Below, piece after piece: positions 6,836 to 13,511 of a stretch of DNA of 20,130 bases. Source of the DNA: DASQPR01 sp035713725 (lineage in GTDB: Bacteria > Actinomycetota > Actinomycetes > Mycobacteriales > Micromonosporaceae). The stretch covers positions 1-20,130 of the forward strand of contig DASTMZ010000121.1 in NCBI GenBank assembly GCA_035713725.1, read 5' to 3'. Each line of letters begins with the position of its first letter. Position 1 is the stretch's first letter. The position numbers and the translations under genes are program-made. A model generated the notes under the pieces. It did no database searches, was not told where the DNA came from, and saw only the letters and a list, made by a program, of their open reading frames with translations.

Positions 6836-7549
6836 ATGAGTTCGTGGGTACGGCCGGTGTGCGGCACGCTCCGGCGGCTGGGCCTGATCGCGGGCGTGGT
6901 CATCGGCGTGGTCGCCGCGCTGCTCGCTCCGGCGGTCGCGATGCACGCGGCCGCCGTGTGGGCAGGCTCGACGGTGCCGGGCTCGATGGTGGGCTCGGGC
7001 ACAGCGGGCTCGGTGCTGGGGTCGGTGGTGCCGGGTTCGACGGCGCCGGGCTCGACGGCGCCGGGCTCGACGGCGCCGGCCAGCTCGGTGATCGGCGCGT
7101 CGGCGGGTGCGGATCCGCCGGTGGCGCTCGGCGACGTGGCGTCGTTCCGGTGGCCGCTTGCCGGGACGCCGACCGTGCTGCGACCGTTCGAACCGCCGCC
7201 CAAGCCGTGGTTGCCGGGACACCGTGGTGTGGATCTGGCCGCGGCCGCTGGCGCGCCCGTCTACGCCGCCGGACCAGGAACCGTGTCGTTCGCCGGGAAG
7301 GTGGCCGGCGTGCCGGTCGTCAGCATCACGCACGCCGGCGGCCTGCGGACGACGTACGAGCCGGTGGTCGCGACGGTCCGGGCCGGCGATCGGGTCGCGG
7401 CCGGCACGCCGATCGGCGCCGTGTCGACGTGGCCGTCGCATTGCCCATCCGGCACGTCGTGCCTGCACTGGGGGCTGATCCGCGGGCAGGAGTATCTCGA
7501 TCCGCTGTCGCTCATCGGCCGAGGTCAGGTGCGGCTGTTCCCATCGTGA
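6836..7549 (+). CDS. Secreted M23-family peptidase-like protein
   Basis: A 237-residue exported protein with an N-terminal hydrophobic segment (about residues 14-40). A low-complexity linker of Pro-Gly-Ser-Thr-Ala repeats follows (about 45-85). The C-terminal domain (about 105-230) is LytM/M23, the fold that cuts peptidoglycan cross-links. Zinc ligands His129 and Asp133 are in GHRGVDLAA, and His211 is in CLHWGL. The residue two before His211, normally the catalytic His of the HxH motif, is Cys209, and Cys203 is close by, so a disulfide or loss of hydrolysis is possible. This Cys-Leu-His-Trp-Gly form occurs in other actinobacterial M23-like proteins as I recall. The ATG at 6836 is chosen because the signal segment starts there, although the frame is open from 6614. 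Confidence 0.85.
   Translation: MSSWVRPVCGTLRRLGLIAGVVIGVVAALLAPAVAMHAAAVWAGSTVPGSMVGSGTAGSVLGSVVPGSTAPGSTAPGSTAPASSVIGASAGADPPVALGDVASFRWPLAGTPTVLRPFEPPPKPWLPGHRGVDLAAAAGAPVYAAGPGTVSFAGKVAGVPVVSITHAGGLRTTYEPVVATVRAGDRVAAGTPIGAVSTWPSHCPSGTSCLHWGLIRGQEYLDPLSLIGRGQVRLFPS
7031..7075 (+). repeat. Three tandem 15-bp repeats in the M23 peptidase-like gene
   Basis: The unit CCGGGCTCGACGGCG is present three times in a row, the first copy with one change. Degenerate copies extend upstream to about 6977. It encodes Pro-Gly-Ser-Thr-Ala in the linker between the signal segment and the peptidase domain. As a multiple of 3 bp it can change copy number without breaking the frame. Confidence 0.9.
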
Positions 7550-7552
7550 GGA

Positions 7553-7571
7553 GCTGGCGGGTCAGGCCAGC
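7553..7571. terminator. Weak hairpin between convergent M23 and aminotransferase genes
   Basis: GCTGGC (7553-7558) pairs with GCCAGC (7566-7571) across a 7-nt loop. It overlaps the last codons of the aminotransferase gene. It is the only hairpin in the 12-bp gap and may serve both genes; the stem is short. Confidence 0.3.
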
Positions 7572-8746
7572 GAGGCGAGCACACGCGACAGCCCGGTGGC
7601 GAGCCGGTCGTACTCGTCGGCGTGGTTGTAGACCTGTGCGGACAGGCGAAGCAGCCCGCGGCCGAACCACGAGTGCACCGGCACCACGACCCGCAGCTCG
7701 TCGGCGATCCGATTGCGTAGCGCGATCGCATCCGCCTCGGTCGTCGCGACGTGCCGAGGCAGCGGCAGGATCCGCATGCTCGCGGTGGCGCCACCGGGGT
7801 TCGGCAACTCCGACGGGCTGAGCAACCCGAGCGCGGCTCCGACCACGCGTTGCCCGTAGGCGGCGAGCTGGGCGTTGTGGGCGCGGACGCGGTCGACGCC
7901 CAACGTGCGCAACACGTAGAGCCCGGTCGGTGCGGCGAGCCACGCCGTGTAGTCGAGCGTGCCGCCCATCTCCAGGTTCGCTGGGAAGCCATCCCGGTCG
8001 GCCCAGGACACGATCGGCGGCTCGATCCGCTCACGCCACGTCGCCGCGACAGACAGGACCGCCGTCGGTCGCGGGGCGTACATCCACTTGTGCAGGTTGC
8101 CGACCCAGAAGTCGGCGCCGATCGCATCGACGTTCACGTCGTGGGCGCCGGGTGCGTGTGCGGCGTCGACCATCACGGGTACGTGACGGGCACGTGCCGC
8201 CGCCACCAGTCGGGTCACGGGCATGACGCGGGCGGTCATCGACGTCACGTGGTCGAGGATGACGAGGCGCGTCCGACCGGTGGTGATGCTCTCGGTGACT
8301 GCCGCGACGATGTCGTCGTCGGACGCGGACAGCGATAGCGGCACCGTGACATGCGTCGCGTCGACGCGCGACGTGATGTGGTCGACGGCAAGGTCTACCG
8401 CGCCGTACCCGTACGACGTCGTCACCACCTCGTCACCGGAACCGAGACGCAAGGATCGCAACACGATGCTGACCGCCGCGGTCACGTTCGACACGAAGGC
8501 CGTACTGGCGGGGTCGGCGCCCAGGAACGTCGACAGGTGGTTGCGCGCGTGACCGACACGCTCCCACAACGTGGTGAAGAACCGCTGCGGGTTGGCCTCC
8601 ATCTCGTCGCGCAGGCGCTGTTGCTGGCGCTGGACGGGGGTGGGGACCGCACCGAACGAACCATGGTTCAAATAGGCGACGGCCGGATCGATCGAGAACA
8701 GCAGCCGCGCACCGGGGATCGGCTCGGGCGGCGGGTTCACATCCAT
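7562..8746 (-). CDS. PLP-dependent class V aminotransferase (isopenicillin N epimerase-like)
   Basis: A 394-residue fold-type I PLP enzyme of the class V aminotransferase family, closest in my recall to proteins annotated isopenicillin N epimerase-like. Supporting motifs are YLNHGSFGAVPTPV near residue 30, NVTAAVSIVLRSL, MVDAAHAPGAHDV with Asp194 and His197 at the cofactor, and FWVGNLHKWMYAP with Lys220 as the Schiff-base lysine. No beta-lactam genes are nearby, so that name should not be read as a function; a desulfurase or lyase is possible. On this strand TAGGAT lies one base before the ATG and 7 nt before an in-frame GTG (8740), so a leaderless start two codons later is an alternative. 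It is convergent with the M23 gene 12 bp away. Confidence 0.9.
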   Translation of the reverse strand: MDVNPPPEPIPGARLLFSIDPAVAYLNHGSFGAVPTPVQRQQQRLRDEMEANPQRFFTTLWERVGHARNHLSTFLGADPASTAFVSNVTAAVSIVLRSLRLGSGDEVVTTSYGYGAVDLAVDHITSRVDATHVTVPLSLSASDDDIVAAVTESITTGRTRLVILDHVTSMTARVMPVTRLVAAARARHVPVMVDAAHAPGAHDVNVDAIGADFWVGNLHKWMYAPRPTAVLSVAATWRERIEPPIVSWADRDGFPANLEMGGTLDYTAWLAAPTGLYVLRTLGVDRVRAHNAQLAAYGQRVVGAALGLLSPSELPNPGGATASMRILPLPRHVATTEADAIALRNRIADELRVVVPVHSWFGRGLLRLSAQVYNHADEYDRLATGLSRVLASLA

Positions 8747-8817
8747 GATCCTAGGCGCGCCGGATGCGTGGCTGGCTAGCCCTGCTAGGCGGCTCACCGG
8801 GCCGTGACGGGGCCGGG

Positions 8818-9246
8818 CTATGCGGGCCGGCTGGCAGGTCCCATCCGATAACGGCGTACCGCCGCCACGAAGGCAACGTCGATGGCGGTAGTGGGGGCAG
8901 CGATCAGCGCAACCAGCGTCAACTTGCCGATGCGCTTCTCGTCGCACGCGACGTCGATGGCCTGTTCAGTGGCGGCCGCACCGTTGGTGATGTAGCCGGC
9001 ATCGATGCCGTCGGGGGAGTCGTGGCCGGTGGCGATGGCCGCCAGGGAATGGCACTGCGCACTCGAGCCGGCCGGCGACGTGAAGACGGTGACGGTCGGG
9101 CTCGAGAAGAACAGCCACACCAGCCAGCCGGTCAGGCCAATCGCGGCCACGGTGGCGATCGTCCATGCCGTCGCCCTTACCACAGCCTGCATCGGCCCGC
9201 CCGAACTGGGTTTGTCGTTGTGGCTGGTCGATGTCGCTGTCCACAT
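8818..9246 (-). CDS. Two-helix membrane protein with an outer Cys-containing loop
   Basis: A 142-residue protein not recognised as a named family. It has a polar N-terminus, a first membrane helix (about residues 25-48) and a loop of about 60 residues holding Cys65 and Cys101. A second helix (about 108-130) is followed by a short basic tail (RRYRMGPASRPA). By the positive-inside rule the loop would be outside, where the two cysteines could form a disulfide. The ATG at 9246 is well supported: on this strand CTGACA, 18 bp, GATACT and 6 nt precede it, the best leaderless promoter in the window. It is followed 71 bp later by the aminotransferase gene on the same strand, so cotranscription is possible. 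Function unknown. Confidence 0.72.
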   Translation of the reverse strand: MWTATSTSHNDKPSSGGPMQAVVRATAWTIATVAAIGLTGWLVWLFFSSPTVTVFTSPAGSSAQCHSLAAIATGHDSPDGIDAGYITNGAAATEQAIDVACDEKRIGKLTLVALIAAPTTAIDVAFVAAVRRYRMGPASRPA

Positions 9247-9282
9247 GGGATCAGTATCTTTGCCGCGATCAGACGTTGTCAG
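9247..9282 (-). promoter_or_regulatory. Leaderless promoter of the two-helix membrane protein gene
   Basis: Read on the minus strand: -35 CTGACA (9282-9277), spacer of 18 bp, -10 GATACT (9258-9253), 6 nt, then the ATG at 9246. Both hexamers are close to the sigma-70/SigA consensus. Confidence 0.65.
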
Positions 9283-9325
9283 CCCTCGATGTAAGCAAGT
9301 CGCGAGGCGGAGGCTGGTTGACGCG

Positions 9326-9405
9326 CTATGCGCGCGGCTGGGCGCTATGCGCGCGGGTGGGGCGCTATACGGGCGGTGGGCGCGGCTACGCGCGCGGGTG
9401 GGCCT
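9326..9405 (-). repeat. Four degenerate ~20-bp tandem repeats overlapping the xerC stop codon
   Basis: On the minus strand the unit is about CCACCCGCGCGCATAGCGCC, in four copies of roughly 19-21 bp. The first copy includes the last codons and TAG stop of xerC. Several units hold the near-palindrome GCGCATAGCGC, so each could form a small hairpin. The unit length is not a multiple of three. Confidence 0.7.
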
Positions 9406-10486
9406 GACGGTAGGCGCTCCGCAGTCGCTCGATCGAGACATGTGTGTAGATCTGGGTGGTGGCAAGCGACGCGTGGCCGAGCAACTCCTGGACGGCTCGG
9501 AGGTCGGCGCCGTGCTCCAAAAGGTGGGTGGCCGCGCTGTGACGAAGTCCGTGCGGCGACGTGTGCGGCAGACCGGTGGCCTCGGCGTACGCGGCGACGA
9601 TCTGCCGTACGGTCGTCGGCTGCAGCCGTGCACCACGTGCGCCGAGCAGCAGAGCGGTGCCGCTGCGTGGCGTGGCGATGGCTGGGCGCCCGTGGCGCAG
9701 CCACGCGTCAATTGCCTTCGCCGCCGGCACGCCATATGGCGCACTTCGCTCCTTCGCGCCCTTGCCGAGGACCCGGATCACGCGACGATCGTGGTCAACA
9801 TCGCCGATGTCCAAGCCGCACAGTTCACTCACGCGCACGCCGGACGCGTAAAGCAATTCGAGCACCGCCGCGTCGCGCAACGCGAGCGCGACGTCCGTGC
9901 TTCGGTCCGCGTTTCCGGCGCCGCCCTGTCGTCGGTTTTGCGCAGCGAGTCGCCCTGTGGAGGCGGCGGCGCGACGCCGCGCCGGCGCGGACACCAGCGT
10001 CGCGGCCTGATCCTCGCGCAGCACGCCCGGCAGATCGCGCCGTGCCTTCGGGCTCGCGAGGCGCGCACCCGGATCGTGCGCGACCACACCCTCCCGATGT
10101 GCCCAAGCGGTGAAACCGCGCGCCGACGCCGCCCGTCGGGCCAACGACGTACGTGCGGCACCCGTGGTTCGCAGCCGGGCCAACCAGCTCCGCAACACGG
10201 CAAGGTCGAGCTCACCGACGTCTTCGCATCGCATCCGTACGGCGTGATCCAGCAACGAAACCACATCGCCGACGTAGGCGCGCACCGTGTGGGGTGACCG
10301 ATCGCGCTCACTGACGAGGTGACGTTCGTACGCGTCGACGACCGACCGCATCCCGTCCGGTAGCGCGTCACGCATTGCCGCCGATCCCGCATGATCCGCC
10401 GTCGTGTGCCGTCGTGGCTTCGGCGCTCTCGCGCTAGGCGTGTCGGCGGTCGGTTCACGGGCGGACGGTGCGCCGCTTGTCGCCAT
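9386..10486 (-). CDS. xerC: Tyrosine recombinase XerC-like
   Basis: A tyrosine recombinase of the XerC/XerD type, which resolves chromosome dimers at dif sites near the septum. From the ATG at 10486 it has 366 residues. The SAM-like N-terminal domain begins near residue 46 (MRSVVDAYERHLVSERDRSPHTVRAY). Catalytic residues are all present: Arg218 (GVRVSELCGL), Lys242 (GKGAKER), His312 and Arg315 (PHGLRHSAATHLL), His338 (LLGHASL) and nucleophile Tyr347. Two oddities are a polar N-terminal extension of about 45 residues and an Arg/Ala/Gly-rich insert (about 168-198) between the two domains. Starts at 10522, 10375 or 10351 are also possible; the last two give a canonical N-terminus. It lies downstream of dprA on the same strand. 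A phage or ICE integrase is unlikely given the context. Confidence 0.9.
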   Translation of the reverse strand: MATSGAPSAREPTADTPSARAPKPRRHTTADHAGSAAMRDALPDGMRSVVDAYERHLVSERDRSPHTVRAYVGDVVSLLDHAVRMRCEDVGELDLAVLRSWLARLRTTGAARTSLARRAASARGFTAWAHREGVVAHDPGARLASPKARRDLPGVLREDQAATLVSAPARRRAAASTGRLAAQNRRQGGAGNADRSTDVALALRDAAVLELLYASGVRVSELCGLDIGDVDHDRRVIRVLGKGAKERSAPYGVPAAKAIDAWLRHGRPAIATPRSGTALLLGARGARLQPTTVRQIVAAYAEATGLPHTSPHGLRHSAATHLLEHGADLRAVQELLGHASLATTQIYTHVSIERLRSAYRQAHPRA

Positions 10487-10520
10487 GCCAGCGACGGTGC
10501 CGCGATCGCCGGTCGACGTC

Positions 10521-10646
10521 AATCGCGGCGCGCCCTGTCGGGCGGAAGAATCACGCCGCGCACCTGTCCGGATTGCGAGTCATCGCGGCGCGCGCGCCGC
10601 GCATCATGCAGCGCGTCCGGCCGGGGCCAACAATTACGCCGCGCGC
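10521..10646. repeat. Degenerate GC-rich repeats between dprA and xerC
   Basis: Four copies of a motif reading roughly GCGCGGCGTGATT on the minus strand lie at 10521-10541, 10549-10572, 10578-10605 and 10631-10646. The last overlaps the dprA stop codon. The first two also share the flank CCTGTC. Copies at 10549 and 10631 agree at 14 of 16 positions. Confidence 0.55.
10582..10604. terminator. Perfect 16-bp palindrome, possible terminator after dprA
   Basis: GCGGCGCGCGCGCCGC (10585-10600) is a perfect palindrome able to form at least a 6-bp stem with a 4-nt loop, extendable by three pairs with one bulge. It lies about 30 bp past the dprA stop on the minus strand. No T-run is seen, so a protein-binding site is an alternative. 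Confidence 0.45.
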
Positions 10647-11800
10647 CGGGTCGGCGTCAGCCGCCAGCCGACGTCGTCGCGCGTCACGAATCCGAGTTCC
10701 ACCAATGCGGGCAGCGAGCGCAGAACGATGCGTAACGACAGGCCGGCGTTGGCCGCTACCGTCTCGGCACCGGCGGACCGTCGGGACGGTACGCCGTCGA
10801 GCACCTGATTCAGCGTCGGGCCGAGCCGGTCACGGTCACGTTCCCGACCGTGTACGAGCGGTGCCAAGTCGTCTCCGATCTGTCCAACCTCCTCGATCAC
10901 CTCGGCTGCGTTCGTCACCAGTCGCGCGCCGATGCCTCGCAGGATCTGGTGTGCACCGACCGACATCGCCGATGTGACCGGTCCGGGCACCGCCATCGTT
11001 GGCCGTCCGAGCAGCTGGGCGCGTCCGGCGGTCTGCCGCGCACCGCTGCGCGCCGAGGCCTCGACAACGACGGTGCCGCGGGTCATCGCCGCGATGACAC
11101 GGTTGCGGATCAGGAACCGGTGCCGGTGCGGGTCGGCGCCGGGCGGCCACTCGGACACCAGCAGCCCGTCCTCGATGACCCGTTCGAACAAGTTCGCGTG
11201 CGCCATCGGGTACGCCCGATCGATGCCACACGCCAGCACTACCACCGTGCAGCCGCCTGCGGTCAAAGCGCCGCGATGTGCCTGGGCATCGATGCCGTAC
11301 GCTCCGCCGGAGACCACGCACCAACCGCGCTCGGCGAGGCCGTACGCGAGTTCGGTGGCGACGTGATTGCCGTACGGCGTGGACGCCCGCGCGCCGACGA
11401 CAGCCACCGAACGGCGCGCCATGTCAGCGAGCGACGGGCCACCTCGTACCCAGATGCACAGCGGCGGGAACACATCGCGGTCCACGCGTGAGCCGCCCGG
11501 ACGGGAGACGCGACGCAGGTCCTCTAGTTGCGGCGGCCACTCGTCGTCCTCCGGTGTCACGATCCGGGCGCCGACCCGCTCGGTGCGCTCGAGTAGTTCC
11601 GCCACGATCTCGTACGGGTCGCGACCGGCGAGTCGCTGCGTGGCGATCTCCACGAGCGGCGTCGCCGCGTCACCGCTGCACACCCGCGTCACGGCATCGA
11701 CGGGACCGTGGTCGTCGAGTTCCAATGCGAGGTCGAAGTTGCCGGGCTCGACCATGTAGGCGAGCGCGACGCGGGCCAGGCGAACCGGATCGGTGATCAC
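10634..11800 (-). CDS. dprA: DNA-processing protein DprA (Smf)
   Basis: DprA binds incoming single-stranded DNA and loads RecA in natural transformation; in actinobacteria its role is less clear. The 388-residue protein shows a Rossmann-like core: RRSVAVVGARASTPYGNH (about residues 129-146), VVSGGAYGIDAQAHRGAL (162-179), VVVLACGIDRAYP, LLVSEWPPGADPHRHRFLIRNRVIAAM, and VVVEASARSGARQTAGRA. A C-terminal winged-helix-like region follows (about 325-385). The GTG start at 11800 overlaps the comM stop in a GTGA, which implies translational coupling. It ends in TAA inside a repeat motif. comM upstream and xerC downstream form the usual actinobacterial neighbourhood. Confidence 0.95.
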   Translation of the reverse strand: MITDPVRLARVALAYMVEPGNFDLALELDDHGPVDAVTRVCSGDAATPLVEIATQRLAGRDPYEIVAELLERTERVGARIVTPEDDEWPPQLEDLRRVSRPGGSRVDRDVFPPLCIWVRGGPSLADMARRSVAVVGARASTPYGNHVATELAYGLAERGWCVVSGGAYGIDAQAHRGALTAGGCTVVVLACGIDRAYPMAHANLFERVIEDGLLVSEWPPGADPHRHRFLIRNRVIAAMTRGTVVVEASARSGARQTAGRAQLLGRPTMAVPGPVTSAMSVGAHQILRGIGARLVTNAAEVIEEVGQIGDDLAPLVHGRERDRDRLGPTLNQVLDGVPSRRSAGAETVAANAGLSLRIVLRSLPALVELGFVTRDDVGWRLTPTRRAA

Positions 11801-13317
11801 CTCGTGCCTCCCCGCAGGAACAGCGCCTCGTCGATGTCGTCCTTGTCAGGTCGTTCGCGGCCGTCGAGATCGCTGACCGTCCACGCGATGCGGACCACGC
11901 GGTCGAATCCGCGCGCCGACAACAGGCCACGGTCGATGTGGTCGGTGAGCCGCCGCGTGGTCGTCACGGGCAGGCGGAACTCTCGGTCGCGGAGCTGGAC
12001 GCCCGACACGTCGGCGTTCGTACGGCAGCCGAAGCGTACCCATCGCGCCGCGGCGGTGACTCGCGCCGCGACCACCCGCCGGAGTACGGTCGCCGACGTC
12101 TCGGCCAGGTGGTCCTCGCGCACCAGTTGCGCCGATGTCACGGGATCGAGGCCGACACGCAGGTCGACGCGATCGAGCAGCGGCCCGGACAACCGCGCCA
12201 GATATCGTCGGCGGGTCAGTGCCGAGCATTCGCACGACAAGTCACCCGCTGGCTTCGCACATGGGCAAGGATTCGCGGCGAGGACGAGCTGGATGCGTGC
12301 CGGATAGGTGGCGTAGCCGCGTGACCGGTGAATCGTGACGTGCCCCTCCTCGAGCGGCTGGCGCAACGCCTCCAACGCCGCACTCGAATATTCCGGCGCC
12401 TCGTCGAGAAAAAGCACTCCTCGATGCGCAAGCGAGATCGCCCCGGGTCTTGCGAGGCCCGGTCCGCCGCCGACAAGTGATGTGGGCGTCGCGGTGTGGT
12501 GGGGTGCCTGAAGCGGCGGGCGGCGGATCATCGGCGCGCCGGGCGGCAGGATTCCCGCGATCGAATGGACCGCGGTCACCTCCAAGGCCGCGTCGTCGTC
12601 GAGCGGCGGCAGGATCGACGGCATTCGTTGGGCGAGCATCGTCTTGCCGGCACCGGGCGGGCCGATCAAAAACATGTGATGCCCGCCGGCCGCCGCGACC
12701 TCGATCGCGCGACGGCCGAGTTCCTGGCCGATGACGTCGGCCAGGTCCGGTGCCGCTTCGCCAGCGGGTGACTCCGTCGCGTCGGGCGGGTCGAGCAGCG
12801 GCCCGGCACCTCGTACGAAATCGATGAGCCGGCGCAACGTATCGGTCGCTCGTACGTTGACCCCGGGCACCAAGCCGGCCTCGTGCGCGTTGGCCAACGG
12901 TACGACGGCACGGCGTACGCCGGCGCGAGCCGCCGCGAGAATGCACGGCAGCACGCCTCGGACCGCTCTAACGCTGCCGTCGAGCCCGAGTTCGCCGATC
13001 AGCGCGACACCGCCGAGTGGCGCGAGTGGCAACACGCCAGCACCAGCGAGCACGGTGACCGCGACCGCGAGATCGAACGACGACCCGAACTTCGGCAGCG
13101 ACGCCGGCAGCAGGTTGACCGTGATGCGACGGTTCGGCCAGGTCTCGCCCGAGTTGACGAGAGCCGCACGGACCCGGTCGCGTGCCTCGTTCAATGCGGT
13201 GTCCGGCAGACCGACAAGGCTCAGTCCCGGCAAACCGGACGCGAGATCGGCCTCGACCTCGACGATGTGGCCCTGCAGCCCGAGAAGCCCGATCGCGAGA
13301 ACCTTCGCGTACGACAT
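11797..13317 (-). CDS. comM: ComM/YifB family AAA+ ATPase (Mg-chelatase-like)
   Basis: A 506-residue member of the YifB/ComM family. ComM of Vibrio is a hexameric helicase that promotes branch migration during transformation; the actinobacterial role is not settled. The N-terminal part has the ChlI-like fold (SYAKVLAIGLLGLQGHIVEVEADLA, LVGLPDTALNEARDRVRAAL). The ATPase core has Walker A GPPGAGKT at 219-226 and Walker B GVLFLDEAPEY with Asp305 and Glu306. A four-cysteine cluster typical of the family, CPCAKPAGDLSCEC, lies after it. The ATG at 13317 matches the family start, although the frame is open further. Its stop overlaps the dprA start. A pair of GTCCACA elements lies 55-82 bp upstream. 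Confidence 0.95.
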   Translation of the reverse strand: MSYAKVLAIGLLGLQGHIVEVEADLASGLPGLSLVGLPDTALNEARDRVRAALVNSGETWPNRRITVNLLPASLPKFGSSFDLAVAVTVLAGAGVLPLAPLGGVALIGELGLDGSVRAVRGVLPCILAAARAGVRRAVVPLANAHEAGLVPGVNVRATDTLRRLIDFVRGAGPLLDPPDATESPAGEAAPDLADVIGQELGRRAIEVAAAGGHHMFLIGPPGAGKTMLAQRMPSILPPLDDDAALEVTAVHSIAGILPPGAPMIRRPPLQAPHHTATPTSLVGGGPGLARPGAISLAHRGVLFLDEAPEYSSAALEALRQPLEEGHVTIHRSRGYATYPARIQLVLAANPCPCAKPAGDLSCECSALTRRRYLARLSGPLLDRVDLRVGLDPVTSAQLVREDHLAETSATVLRRVVAARVTAAARWVRFGCRTNADVSGVQLRDREFRLPVTTTRRLTDHIDRGLLSARGFDRVVRIAWTVSDLDGRERPDKDDIDEALFLRGGTR

Positions 13318-13371
13318 GCCAGCCAGGATGGTTGCGGTCTGGGTACTCCGACGACCGCGAATGGGTCGATC

Positions 13372-13399
13372 TGTGGACAACAAGGGTCGGTGTGGACAC
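13372..13399 (-). promoter_or_regulatory. Paired DnaA-box-like elements upstream of comM
   Basis: On the minus strand TTGTCCACA (13380-13372) matches the actinobacterial DnaA-box consensus exactly, and GTGTCCACA (13399-13391) matches 8 of 9. They are same-oriented, 19 bp apart, and begin 55 and 74 bp before the comM ATG. A similar pair is present before yraN. Confidence 0.5.
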
Positions 13400-13511
13400 G
13401 TTCGTACCCGGCTGACCAGTGGCGTTACTGGACAGTGGGCCCCACCATGAGTGGGCCGCGGTGGCCGCGCAAGTGTCACCGCGTTCCCGCGACGTACGGA
13501 GGCCGATCGGC

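Noticed and set aside
7562..8746. Beta-lactam biosynthesis cluster suggested by isopenicillin N epimerase similarity
   Set aside because: No synthetase or cyclase genes are nearby; the name is a loose family label for class V aminotransferases.
9005..10297. A 430-codon plus-strand frame opposite xerC
   Set aside because: Composition is Arg/Ala/Gly-rich without domain motifs, and the minus strand carries a complete tyrosine recombinase.
9386..10486. XerC-like gene as an integrase marking a mobile element
   Set aside because: No att-like direct repeats, tRNA, phage or conjugation genes are nearby, and the comM-dprA-xerC context is core actinobacterial.
13372..13399. Replication origin suggested by two DnaA-box-like sites
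   Set aside because: Only two boxes are present, with no AT-rich unwinding region and no dnaA/dnaN genes. A regulatory role is more plausible.
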